From Helicobacter sp. 11S03491-1 (GTDB lineage Bacteria > Campylobacterota > Campylobacteria > Campylobacterales > Helicobacteraceae), in contig NZ_MLAO01000009.1 of NCBI RefSeq assembly GCF_002272835.1, positions 1 through 64,000 of the forward strand: a DNA stretch of 64,000 bases, read 5' to 3'. Below the pieces are notes generated by a model. That model saw only the letters and a list, made by a program, of their open reading frames with translations. It had not been told where the DNA came from and did not search any database. A program made the translations under genes and the position numbers. Of the stretch, positions 20,859-29,500 are shown one piece after another (the first letter of the stretch is position 1; each line of letters begins with the position of its first letter).

Positions 20859-21243
20859 ATTCAAGCATCACTTCTGAAGATTTTACAAACCACTGAAAAA
20901 CCTTATTTTTCTCTATACCAAGCTCTTTGCATGCTTCTAAAGAAATCAAAGAGGCAATCTCTAACCCCTCAAACTCAAAAATAATTCTAGCAATAGCCTG
21001 CCCCATCTCTATTCTCAAAACTTTTGAAACAAAACGATTTCTAGCGCTTATTTTAAAATATTCTTTATCACAAACCATCACTTCAGTTTCTTTAAAAATA
21101 GCTTGCGCTCTACTTCCCTCTTTTAATTGATGGTTCCCTTCTAAAAGCATTGCACTCAAAAAATGTTCTCTAAACTCTAAGCGCACAAACGCAATCCCTT
21201 CATCATATAAAATCTTTTTAATTATGCAGGGAATTTTATTCAT
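20851..21243 (-). CDS. Double-Mop (TOBE) molybdate-binding protein
   Basis: A 130-residue protein that looks like two consecutive Mop/TOBE units (about 1-62 and 66-130). The second carries ISARNRFVSKVLRIEMG, typical of Mop domains that bind molybdate at subunit interfaces. It lies between modA and modB and overlaps both. A Mop gene is in the same place in C. jejuni in my memory. Since ModE here lacks its Mop part, this protein could supply the missing sensor or act as a molybdate store; that is inference. Confidence 0.8.
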   Translation of the reverse strand: MNKIPCIIKKILYDEGIAFVRLEFREHFLSAMLLEGNHQLKEGSRAQAIFKETEVMVCDKEYFKISARNRFVSKVLRIEMGQAIARIIFEFEGLEIASLISLEACKELGIEKNKVFQWFVKSSEVMLEYD

Positions 21244-21973
21244 TCACAATATAACCATATTTTTCAAATATTTTTTTTGCTTTGGGACTTAAGATAAAAT
21301 CTTTAAATTCTTTGGCCAGGGTATTATTCTTGCCATAATTTGTCAAAACTAATGCTTGATTGATTGGAGCATAAAGAGATTTATCAACTATATAATAACT
21401 GACTTTTTTATCTGCCTTATCAATGAGAGAAAAAGCGCCAAAACCCAATTCTGCGCTTCTTGTTGCGACAAATTGATGGGCTTGGGAAATAGAAGTGGCA
21501 TTGATAAGTTTAAAAGCGAGTGTTTTATCAAGATTGATTTTTTCCAGGACTTCTTGAGCTGCCCTTCCATAGGGGGCTAATTTTGGGTTCGGGATAGCAA
21601 CATGCTTGATATTTGGACTTGTAAGAATCTCTAGAGATGTTATTTTAATTTCCGGATTTGCACTCCAAAGCACAAGCACTCCTTGTGCGTATATTTGTTC
21701 TTTTTGAGGGGCTTTGCCTTGTGCATAAAGTTTTTGAGGAAATTCTTCATCGGCAGAAACGAACAAATCAATAGGAGCTCCTTGTATGATCTGCGTGTAA
21801 GCCTTGCCCGATGAAGAATAACTTATTTGAAGCTTATCATTTGCATGGCTAGAGGAAAACTCTTTTTGTAATTCGTTTAAGACGTACCGGAGATTTGCAG
21901 CAGCAGCAATATTAGCCTCTCTACCCAATAATATCCCCCCTATCAAACACAATATCCATAATAATTTTTTCAC
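21236..21973 (-). CDS. modA: Molybdate ABC transporter substrate-binding protein
   Basis: Periplasmic molybdate-binding protein, 245 residues. The signal peptide MKKLLWILCLIGGILLG is followed by the family start ANIAAAANLRYVLNEL; other conserved segments are ISYSSSGKAYTQIIQGAPIDLFVSADEEFPQKL and PNPKLAPYGRAAQEVL. It is first in the transporter operon and sits just downstream of a ModE-type operator. Confidence 0.93.
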   Translation of the reverse strand: MKKLLWILCLIGGILLGREANIAAAANLRYVLNELQKEFSSSHANDKLQISYSSSGKAYTQIIQGAPIDLFVSADEEFPQKLYAQGKAPQKEQIYAQGVLVLWSANPEIKITSLEILTSPNIKHVAIPNPKLAPYGRAAQEVLEKINLDKTLAFKLINATSISQAHQFVATRSAELGFGAFSLIDKADKKVSYYIVDKSLYAPINQALVLTNYGKNNTLAKEFKDFILSPKAKKIFEKYGYIVNE

Positions 21974-21990
21974 AACTTATTCCTTTTTGT

Positions 21991-22026
21991 TTTATTCATT
22001 ATATAATATTTTATATAACGAATAAA
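21991..22026 (-). promoter_or_regulatory. ModE-type operator upstream of modA
   Basis: A 36-bp inverted repeat: arms TTTATTCATTATATA and TATATAACGAATAAA match at 14 of 15 positions around a 6-bp spacer. TATATA-N6-TATATAACG closely follows the E. coli ModE box known from the literature. It begins right after the modE stop and ends 17 bp before the modA ATG, so binding would cover the modA promoter. Confidence 0.75.
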
Positions 22027-22404
22027 TTAATTAAAAAGTTTTGCTTCCAAAAAGGCGATATTTTTTTCTAATTCATCTAAATTTTGTGAATCCCCAAGTA
22101 AATCTTCTAATCCATAAAGCATTTTTTCAAGTTTTTTAAAAACTACAATAGCTTTTTCACCCTGTGGGGTAACGATAGTTCCCCCACCCCCTTTACCACC
22201 ACTTATGCTCTCTACTATATTTCCCTGAATAAGATGATTCATGCTATCAATACTATCCCATGCTGCTTTATAACTCATTTTCATTGTCTTTGCCGCTTTT
22301 GAAATAGAACCGCTCGCTTTGATATGCTCAAGCAACTCTACTCTGCCTTTACCTAAAAAATTTTTATTCTCTTCTTTGATCCAAAAGCGCAAACAAATAT
22401 CCAT
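22027..22404 (-). CDS. modE: ModE-family regulator, DNA-binding domain only
   Basis: A 125-residue winged-helix regulator matching the N-terminal half of ModE: GRVELLEHIKASGSISKAAKTMKMSYKAAWDSIDSMN is the helix-turn-helix and SGGKGGGGTIVTPQGEKAI the wing. The C-terminal molybdate-binding Mop pair of full ModE is absent. Its AAGGA ribosome site lies in the last codons of the upstream FIST/HD-GYP gene, so both are coupled. It is expected to repress modA through the adjacent operator when molybdate is plentiful; how it senses molybdate is open. Confidence 0.88.
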   Translation of the reverse strand: MDICLRFWIKEENKNFLGKGRVELLEHIKASGSISKAAKTMKMSYKAAWDSIDSMNHLIQGNIVESISGGKGGGGTIVTPQGEKAIVVFKKLEKMLYGLEDLLGDSQNLDELEKNIAFLEAKLFN

Positions 22405-22406
22405 TT

Positions 22407-25016
22407 TTAATCCTTATATTTATTGCTGATGGCTAAAAATTCATCCATATGTCCTAAAAGCAAATCAACCAATTCAGGTTGAAATTGCTTGCCTTTGAGA
22501 TTCTTGATATATTCAATGACTTCAGGAAGTGGCCAAGCTTTTTTATAACATCTATCATTACTAATGGCATCAAATACATCTACAACAGCTGTAATTCTAC
22601 CAAAAAGAGGTATAACATCACCTTTAATATTCTTAGGGTAGCCTCCTCCTGCCCACCATTCATGATGACTCCCTGCAATTTGAGAAGCAGTTTCCAGAAT
22701 CAAACGATTAGAACCCTTAAGCATATTTTCTCCAATGGTCGTGTGAGTCTTCATTATTTCAAATTCTTCAGGAGTAAGTTTGCCCGGTTTATTCAAAATC
22801 AAATCAGGGATTCCTATTTTTCCTATATCATGCATCGGAGAAGCAATTTCTATTAATTTTTGTTCTTCTGGGGTGCAACCATAAAGTTTGGCAAGCAATT
22901 TAGAATATTTTGCCACTCTTTTGATATGATTGCCTGTTTCTCTACTTTTGCCCTCACAAATTGTTCCCATAGCAACGATAATATCTCTTTGGACACTTTC
23001 GATTTCTTTTTGAAATTCAATAATTTTAGTAATATCATTCCCTACTGCCATGATCTCAATAGGATTTCCTTCAAGATTACGGATATAAACCCCTACACTA
23101 TTGATATAAAAATGCGTTTTATCTGCTCTATTGTGTTCAATAATGCCCTTATAGATACCTTTTTCATTCAGCGCTTTGCCAATTTTCAAGAATTGCTCAC
23201 TCTGGGCTTTGGTCAAAAACTCATAAATATTTCTCCCTATAATATCTTCTAATTTAAATCCGGAAATCTCCAAAAATGTATCATTAGCATAAATAAAATT
23301 ACGATTCAAATCCAACCTAAAAAGGCTTTGATTTTTATCTATTAAATCTTCATATTGCTTTAAAAGATATTGCTTTTCTTCTTCTGAATATTGCAAAAAT
23401 TTCACATCTTTTTCAAGCTTTCTTTGCCTCATTTCCTCATCAGTCCTATCAACCTCACCAACTATATAAGAAGTAACCTGATGATCTTTGTCAAAAATAG
23501 CCTTAATAAAAGCATTTACATAATAAATACTTCCATCAGATTTTATATGGCTCATTTTTCCACTCCAAACACCATATTTCTGGAGTGTAGGCACAACCTC
23601 ATTAATTGTATATTGAGCCATTTCTTCATCCAAAAATTCCAAAGCACTCCTACCTATTGCTTGTTCTCTGGTCCAACCTGAAACTTTACATATCCTATCA
23701 TTCACATAAGTAATATTCAAATCCTTATCAGTTTCAAGATGTTGGGTAGCCTCAATCAAAAGATCACGATAACTTTTAAGCGAAGTGGTCGTAGCATCAA
23801 GTTCTCTGGAAGTAACTTCCAGCAAATGTGTTACAGCATTTAAAATAACAGATTCTTTACTCCAAACCAAATCCAAATACTTTTCTTTAGGTTTGAGATC
23901 AAATTTTTCTTCACTCAAAATAATACGTGTATTTGTGAGGTTCAAAATCACATTTGAATGATTGAAATGATAAACCTCGCCAAAAGTGAAAAATCCGCAT
24001 GCCGTATTAATATCTGTAAAAATACTCAAAAGCTGATTGATCCCTTCTGTTCCCAAAAATAGTATTCTGCCAATACAAGAATACATATAAATTGCTTGGG
24101 GTCTTCTGGGACGATTTAGATCTTCTTCAAAAAGATCTTTTTTTACATTACCAAGCAGACCAAAAGAAAATTTTACATGACTGCCCTCAGGAATTTCACC
24201 TAAATAAGCAATGCTCCCATCATCATTGATTTTATCCAAAACCCTGCCTATCAAATTCCCTTCCCTATCTTCAAAAACAAAAGGAAAATCCCAGCCTTCT
24301 TTTTCGAGGTTATTGGCAATACTATCTCCTAAATATTGACGATAAATTTCTTTAATAGGGGTATTGTTGATTTCATAAATAATATTTTTATGTGATTTTG
24401 TAACTTTGAGATCTAAACCAATAGCACGCCAACCAAAAATATGGCTATTTTGCACATTTAAAGTATCTGAATCAATCGTAGCGCAGACAATTCCATTGGT
24501 ATAAATGCCCTTGGTATTACCAATTAACGTCCGCACTGCATGCATATCACTCCCGCTGGCTTTTCCCCCACACACAATCAAATTAGGGGCTAATTGATAA
24601 ATCTCATTCAAAAATTTTTCGCCTGAAATACTAAAATATTCAATAAAAACAACTAAAAGTTTCGTTCTTGGAGTGATAAAGTTTTTGAAGAGTTCATGAG
24701 CCATTTGAGACTCATCTAAATGACTTGAAAAGTAGCTTGTTTTCACTTCAGAATGCAAAAAACATGAAATTCCCAGACAAATCTGATTTTCGGATACTTT
24801 AGATTCAGCAATTTGATAAGAACACGAAGCAAGCAATATTTCACATCCGGGAAGTTGCTCATTAAGAAGATCAACCAAATATTGGGACAATTCCTTACCA
24901 AAAGAACCAAAAATTTGAATAAAATACTTCTCTTGTCCGCCTGCTTTGATTTGATAACTTTCCAGCTCATTTTGCAATTGAATTTTGTTTTTGAAAATAA
25001 TATTTATTAATCGCAA
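22407..25016 (-). CDS. FIST-PAS-PAS-HD-GYP sensor/phosphodiesterase
   Basis: A cytoplasmic signalling protein of 869 residues. FIST_N (about 30-230) and FIST_C (about 240-385) are small-ligand sensor domains; two PAS domains follow (about 415-525 and 550-665; SGWTREQAIGRSALEFL, SGFKLEDIIGRNIYEFL); an HD-GYP domain ends it (about 675-865). The HD pair is in SPMHDIGKIGIPDLIL and the GYP motif in HHEWWAGGGYPKN, so a c-di-GMP phosphodiesterase is expected. The start is a TTG chosen because AAGGA lies seven bases upstream and no ATG occurs before about residue 105. modE follows 2 bp later. Confidence 0.88.
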   Translation of the reverse strand: MRLINIIFKNKIQLQNELESYQIKAGGQEKYFIQIFGSFGKELSQYLVDLLNEQLPGCEILLASCSYQIAESKVSENQICLGISCFLHSEVKTSYFSSHLDESQMAHELFKNFITPRTKLLVVFIEYFSISGEKFLNEIYQLAPNLIVCGGKASGSDMHAVRTLIGNTKGIYTNGIVCATIDSDTLNVQNSHIFGWRAIGLDLKVTKSHKNIIYEINNTPIKEIYRQYLGDSIANNLEKEGWDFPFVFEDREGNLIGRVLDKINDDGSIAYLGEIPEGSHVKFSFGLLGNVKKDLFEEDLNRPRRPQAIYMYSCIGRILFLGTEGINQLLSIFTDINTACGFFTFGEVYHFNHSNVILNLTNTRIILSEEKFDLKPKEKYLDLVWSKESVILNAVTHLLEVTSRELDATTTSLKSYRDLLIEATQHLETDKDLNITYVNDRICKVSGWTREQAIGRSALEFLDEEMAQYTINEVVPTLQKYGVWSGKMSHIKSDGSIYYVNAFIKAIFDKDHQVTSYIVGEVDRTDEEMRQRKLEKDVKFLQYSEEEKQYLLKQYEDLIDKNQSLFRLDLNRNFIYANDTFLEISGFKLEDIIGRNIYEFLTKAQSEQFLKIGKALNEKGIYKGIIEHNRADKTHFYINSVGVYIRNLEGNPIEIMAVGNDITKIIEFQKEIESVQRDIIVAMGTICEGKSRETGNHIKRVAKYSKLLAKLYGCTPEEQKLIEIASPMHDIGKIGIPDLILNKPGKLTPEEFEIMKTHTTIGENMLKGSNRLILETASQIAGSHHEWWAGGGYPKNIKGDVIPLFGRITAVVDVFDAISNDRCYKKAWPLPEVIEYIKNLKGKQFQPELVDLLLGHMDEFLAISNKYKD

Positions 25017-25136
25017 ATTTTTTCCTTCAGCGTTGAAATCTCAGGATCTTATTTAAAAATTACTTTTAAATACTATAATATTTATTATCAAAATATACTT
25101 AAATCAAAACTCTTATTGGGTGTTTGATTGACAAAA

Positions 25137-26345
25137 CTAAAAACAAATTCTAAAAATATGATAACCTTCCTCATAATTGTATTCCAAGCCATAAGCATGT
25201 AAAGATAAAATTTCATTTACAATCGAAAGTCCTAATCCATGACCACTAATAGCGTTGTGAGAAATATCCCTGCAAAAAGGCTCTAAATAATAACTGATTT
25301 GATGCTCTAGGGCTTCCCCTTTATTTTTGATAACAATTTTATTTGCAATACACTCAATAAATATCTGATTATCTGCTGTGTATTTCAATGCATTTTCTAA
25401 AAGATTTTTGACTGCTACAGACAATAATCTCAAGTCGCCTTTTATGGTAAAATTTTTACCAAAATTGATATGGATTCTATCCTCCTCGTCTCCAAAACTT
25501 CCCAAAGCCTCAAATACCAAAGTCTCACTCAAAAATTCCTCATTGGCAATAACAATATTGCCACTATTGACACGCTCAAATTCAAGCATATTATCTGAAA
25601 TCTTTTGCATATCCCTTACGTAGCCTTCGAGTTTCCTTAATTCTTTGGTTTTATCTTTTTTCAAAGCCAAAATAAGCTTCATTTTTGCCAAGGGAGTCTT
25701 AAGCTCATGACCAATATTTCTAAGAATAAGCTCTCGACTTTTAAGCATTTTAAAAATCTTATCTCCCATAAAATTAAACGCTCTAATCAAATCTCCAATT
25801 TCATCTTTGCGAGTTGTAGTAAGACTTGAATCGTATTTTCCTTTTGCAAATTCTTTAATGGCGCAACTAAGCTTATTGAGTGGATTCAATAAAGTAAAAG
25901 AGATCAGATAAAGAACAGTTAAAATAAGCATAATGGGAAGAAAAAATACTTTTAATCGATTCTCTTCCCAAAAATCTGATTCTATATTTTTTACCACGAT
26001 AAAATTATCTCCAAAATAATTAATACCAAAACCTATTTTTTGCCCTGTACGAAATATTTCTACACCCAACATATCATCATTTTTTGTTTCAATCACCTTG
26101 TAGTATCGGGGCATTAAAAATAAACGCGTGTAACCAAATTTTTTGACTGCAAGCAAAACAGCGCTCAAATTCCCTGTAGTATAATTAGGCAAAATACTTT
26201 GGATAAAAAGCATTGTTTCATTTTTTGCTCGTTCGGTTTGCTTCTCTACAATAATTTTATCTGTTTGATACCACAAACTAATCACAAATAAAAATGCCAT
26301 TCCAAAAAGAATGCTAAATTTTACACGAAGACTTCTTATAGACAA
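25137..26345 (-). CDS. Sensor histidine kinase, OmpR-partner type
   Basis: A 402-residue membrane kinase. Two membrane segments (about 9-25 and 133-152) flank a periplasmic sensor of some 105 residues. HAMP (about 153-205) precedes the HisKA motif RNIGHELKTPLAK with the phospho-acceptor His near 213, then an N box (NLLENALKYT) and a G box (SGHGLGLSIV). The frame starts with TTG, overlapping the regulator gene by 10 bp. With the regulator and the Spy-like gene it forms an envelope-stress-type operon, similar in layout to Cpx or ArsRS systems. Confidence 0.88.
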   Translation of the reverse strand: MSIRSLRVKFSILFGMAFLFVISLWYQTDKIIVEKQTERAKNETMLFIQSILPNYTTGNLSAVLLAVKKFGYTRLFLMPRYYKVIETKNDDMLGVEIFRTGQKIGFGINYFGDNFIVVKNIESDFWEENRLKVFFLPIMLILTVLYLISFTLLNPLNKLSCAIKEFAKGKYDSSLTTTRKDEIGDLIRAFNFMGDKIFKMLKSRELILRNIGHELKTPLAKMKLILALKKDKTKELRKLEGYVRDMQKISDNMLEFERVNSGNIVIANEEFLSETLVFEALGSFGDEEDRIHINFGKNFTIKGDLRLLSVAVKNLLENALKYTADNQIFIECIANKIVIKNKGEALEHQISYYLEPFCRDISHNAISGHGLGLSIVNEILSLHAYGLEYNYEEGYHIFRICF

Positions 26346-27004
26346 AATTTATACCCTATCCCCCAGACAGACTGAATAAACTTGGGTTCTTTGGCATTAT
26401 CATTTAATTTTGCTCTCAGATTCCTTACGTGCGTGTCAATACTCCGCAATAAGCTATCTTCATGAATAGCATTGATAGTATTGGCAATCGCTTCTCTTGA
26501 GATAGGATGGAGTCTATTTTCTATAAGAAATGTCAGGATATCAAATTCTGTATTTGTCAAATCCAATACCTGATTATTCAGTCTGGCTTCTCTTTTTTGA
26601 ATATTAATCATCAAGTTATCAAATGCCATTTCTTTAGGTTTAAACCTTCTTAACATGGCATTAATTCTGGCAATCAATTCAGCAGGCTCATAAGGTTTTG
26701 CCAAATAATCATCCGCACCTTTTTCAAATCCTTGAATCTTATTGTAAATATCTCCTCTGGCTGTAGAGATAATAATAGGGACTTGAGAAATATTTCTGAT
26801 TTTTTTGCAAAGCTCAAACCCATCCATTTCAGGCAATGTAAGATCTAGTATTATTAAATCAATACCACCTTGAAATTCTCTTAACAATTCCAATGCATGA
26901 GTGGGCATATCTGTTGCCAGCACATCAAATTTTGCCTGTTCTAAATAAGTTTTTATCAAACATTGCATTTCTATATCATCTTCAATCAATAAAAGTTTGC
27001 CCAT
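26336..27004 (-). CDS. OmpR/PhoB-family response regulator
   Basis: A 222-residue regulator. The receiver domain has acidic pocket Glu8-Asp10, phosphorylation site Asp54 (LDLTLPEMDG), Thr in STARGD and Lys in KPYEPAEL. The C-terminal winged helix (about 130-222) ends with the typical FIQSVWGIGYKF. It lies between the Spy-like gene (11-bp gap) and its kinase (10-bp overlap). The closest H. pylori analogue I can think of is ArsR, but the sequence differs enough that I give no symbol. Confidence 0.9.
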   Translation of the reverse strand: MGKLLLIEDDIEMQCLIKTYLEQAKFDVLATDMPTHALELLREFQGGIDLIILDLTLPEMDGFELCKKIRNISQVPIIISTARGDIYNKIQGFEKGADDYLAKPYEPAELIARINAMLRRFKPKEMAFDNLMINIQKREARLNNQVLDLTNTEFDILTFLIENRLHPISREAIANTINAIHEDSLLRSIDTHVRNLRAKLNDNAKEPKFIQSVWGIGYKFCL

Positions 27005-27015
27005 TTTTACTCCTT

Positions 27016-27393
27016 TTAATCATCTTCTCCAAATTCATTGGCTATTTTATCCCTTTGTTCTTTAGTAAGTATAGAATGAAGATCTTTTAAAAATCTTAAA
27101 TCTATTTCTATTTTCTTTCTGTGAATTGATTTGAGTTTATATCTTATTTGATCAATATCCAGTTCATTTTCAGAAAAAATTTTCATCACTAAAGCATCTG
27201 TTTTTCCATTATTTTTCCACCATTGCTTGAGTTCATGGTGATATTGCTTAAAAAGACTTTTAACAGCTTTTTCTTGATCATCATTTAACCCCACTTCTTT
27301 AAGCTCTTGATGAAGCTCGTTTAAATCTCTCCAGCTATCTGCAAAAATAAAAACCGGGAGAAGTAGCATCAAACAAAATAATATCTTCTTCAT
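27016..27393 (-). CDS. Spy/CpxP-like periplasmic protein
   Basis: A 125-residue secreted, highly charged helical protein. The signal peptide MKKILFCLMLLLPVFIFA precedes two degenerate LTxxQ motifs, GLNDDQEKAV and ILTKEQRDKI, a hallmark of Spy/CpxP/ZraP proteins. Members are periplasmic chaperones or modulators of a paired sensor kinase. It is first in an operon with a response regulator and kinase, so it may restrain or report to that kinase, as CpxP does for CpxA. This is inferred from family and position. Confidence 0.75.
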   Translation of the reverse strand: MKKILFCLMLLLPVFIFADSWRDLNELHQELKEVGLNDDQEKAVKSLFKQYHHELKQWWKNNGKTDALVMKIFSENELDIDQIRYKLKSIHRKKIEIDLRFLKDLHSILTKEQRDKIANEFGEDD

Positions 27394-27399
27394 TGTATC

Positions 27400-27453
27400 C
27401 CTTAGAGATATTTATTTTAAGATTATAGTCTCTAAGGTTGGAGTTTTTGTCAA
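27400..27453 (-). promoter_or_regulatory. Promoter with flanking inverted repeat for the Spy/two-component operon
   Basis: Read on the minus strand, TATAAT (27422-27427) lies about 20 bp from TTGACA (27448-27453). Perfect 9-bp inverted arms, CCTTAGAGA (27400-27408) and TCTCTAAGG (27429-27437), bracket the -10 box, which suits an autoregulatory operator. The spacer is longer than ideal, so the -35 may not be real. Confidence 0.5.
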
Positions 27454-28146
27454 TTATTGAACAATTTCAGATTTTTTTGTATAAAAATCTAGAGCTTCGT
27501 TATCACCTATAAAAACCACAAAATCATCATTAGAAATCTCAAAATATGGATCAATATCCATACTCCATTCGTCATTGTGTTTTAAAGCAATGATTTTTAT
27601 TCTACTCAAATAACGATTATCTTTTTGATTTTTTTCTACATTTTTATCTTGAATTTCTTTAAGGGTCTTTTTCCCAAATGTTTCTCCGGCAATCATTTTA
27701 CACATTTTTAAATTTTCACTGATAATTGTTACTTCTGCCCTTGAGTTAATCATTTCTGTAAGCAAATGATTAGCAGCTTCTCTTTCAGGATAAATAACCT
27801 TATCTGCGCCAATTTTTGAAAGTATCTGACCATGAGTTTTACTAACTGCCTTAGCAACTACAAATTTATTACCCAATTCTTTTAGAGCCATTACGGTTAA
27901 TATTGAGGCTTCAATATTTTCCCCAATACTTACAATCACCACATCCAATTCACTTATACCCGCCTCTTGCAATGCAGACTTATCCGTGGAATCTAACACA
28001 TACAAATCTTCAATATCTTCTTGCAAATCTCTAAAATTTTCGCGTGTATTATCGCATGCAATAACATTCTCACCTTGTTCAACAAGCCCTTTTGCCATAT
28101 AAGAACCAAATTTTCCCAATCCAATGACTGCATATATTTTTTTCAT
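27454..28146 (-). CDS. ktrA: KtrA/TrkA-like K+ uptake regulatory subunit
   Basis: A cytoplasmic RCK protein of 230 residues that gates the KtrB channel. The N-terminal Rossmann domain has GLGKFGSYMAKGL and an acidic residue at the end of strand 2 (VIACDN) for nucleotide binding; RCK_C occupies about 140-225. Its start overlaps ktrB by 4 bp. Ligands such as ATP or NADH regulate relatives. Confidence 0.88.
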   Translation of the reverse strand: MKKIYAVIGLGKFGSYMAKGLVEQGENVIACDNTRENFRDLQEDIEDLYVLDSTDKSALQEAGISELDVVIVSIGENIEASILTVMALKELGNKFVVAKAVSKTHGQILSKIGADKVIYPEREAANHLLTEMINSRAEVTIISENLKMCKMIAGETFGKKTLKEIQDKNVEKNQKDNRYLSRIKIIALKHNDEWSMDIDPYFEISNDDFVVFIGDNEALDFYTKKSEIVQ

Positions 28147-29492
28147 AACATAATCCTTTCTTCGACAAGCTCAACCCGACTAGGCTTAGATCGCCCAAAC
28201 AAAGCCAATGAAAAAGCCAAAATTCCAATTTTTCCGGAAATCATCACAATCATCATCATGGATTTGCCAAAATCATTAAAATTTGCACTCAGACTCAAGA
28301 CGCCTCCATTGCCTGTAGAAACCCCGGTAGTTGCAAAAGCCGAACTCACTTCAAACATAATAGGCAAATACCTCACTTCAGGCTCAGCAATCGCCAAAAT
28401 TAAATTTGTCCCCAAAACATAAATACAAGCAATCAAGAAAATAACAATTGCTTTACGTATGACATCCTCGCTGATTGCCCGATGAAAAAGCCTGGGTTGT
28501 GAATTTGTCAATATAGAACGACAAAATGCAAGCAAAACAGCAACCGTGGTGATTTTGATACCCGCAGCAGTCCCACCGGGTGCTCCCCCAACAATCATCA
28601 ATAATGTAGAAAAAAACATACTTGAATCATACAATCCACTCAAATCATAAGTGGCAAAACCTGCCGTGCGATAATTTACCGAAGTAAAAAATGCTCCTAA
28701 TATTTTTTCATAAAGTGTAAAATTTTGAAATGTATGGGGATTTTTCCATTCGAGAATCAAAAGCATTATCATCCCTGATAATATTAAAATCAAAGTTCCT
28801 GAAAGCACGATTTTAAGATGTAAAGATAAGCGATTTTTTGAGGATTTTTGGGAATAAAATTTTTGATACGTAAAAAAATGCAATTGAGCGATGCTTACAT
28901 AACCCAATCCTCCAATAATAATCAGCAAACAAACAACAATATTAATTAAAAAATCTTTTCTAAAACCCGTTAAATTCGTAGAAAATGTCGAAAATCCCGC
29001 ATTATTAAAAGCAGAAATTGAATGAAAAACACCATGCCAAATTCCCTCAGCCAAACCAAAACGCATAGAAAAATCAATACTTAAGATTACCGCTCCAATC
29101 CCTTCAATAATAACTACATAAATAAAAATCTTTTTGATAAAGCCCGTTAATCCTTCATAAGAATAATAATTCAAAGCCTCCTTGAGCATGTTTCTCTCTG
29201 CATTGTTTAGATTTTTATGGAAAAATACATAAAGCAACCCCAACATACTCATATAGCCAAACCCACCTAATTGAATCAATGCTAAAATAATCCCTTGCCC
29301 TAAGGGAGTAAAATCAAGTGCTGTATCTTTGACGATGAGTCCTGTGCACGTAAATGCAGAAATAGAGGTAAAAAATGCGTCTAAAAATTTTATTTTGCCA
29401 TGATGGGCAAATGGCATTGTTAGCAATAATGCGCCCATAAGAGCAATCCCTATATAACTAAAAAGTAGGAATTTAATACTTTTTAGATGCAT
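28143..29492 (-). CDS. ktrB: KtrB/TrkH-family K+ transporter membrane subunit
   Basis: A potassium (possibly Na+-dependent) channel-like transporter of 449 residues with four membrane-pore-membrane repeats. The four selectivity-loop segments are visible as SAFTCTGLIV, SAFNNAGFST, VNYRTAGFAT and SAFATTGVSTGNG, each with the conserved Gly. It follows the old yellow enzyme gene by 8 bp and is coupled to ktrA. I do not associate ktrAB with H. pylori, although Campylobacter has it. Confidence 0.9.
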   Translation of the reverse strand: MHLKSIKFLLFSYIGIALMGALLLTMPFAHHGKIKFLDAFFTSISAFTCTGLIVKDTALDFTPLGQGIILALIQLGGFGYMSMLGLLYVFFHKNLNNAERNMLKEALNYYSYEGLTGFIKKIFIYVVIIEGIGAVILSIDFSMRFGLAEGIWHGVFHSISAFNNAGFSTFSTNLTGFRKDFLINIVVCLLIIIGGLGYVSIAQLHFFTYQKFYSQKSSKNRLSLHLKIVLSGTLILILSGMIMLLILEWKNPHTFQNFTLYEKILGAFFTSVNYRTAGFATYDLSGLYDSSMFFSTLLMIVGGAPGGTAAGIKITTVAVLLAFCRSILTNSQPRLFHRAISEDVIRKAIVIFLIACIYVLGTNLILAIAEPEVRYLPIMFEVSSAFATTGVSTGNGGVLSLSANFNDFGKSMMMIVMISGKIGILAFSLALFGRSKPSRVELVEERIML

Positions 29493-29500
29493 TTTGTTCC

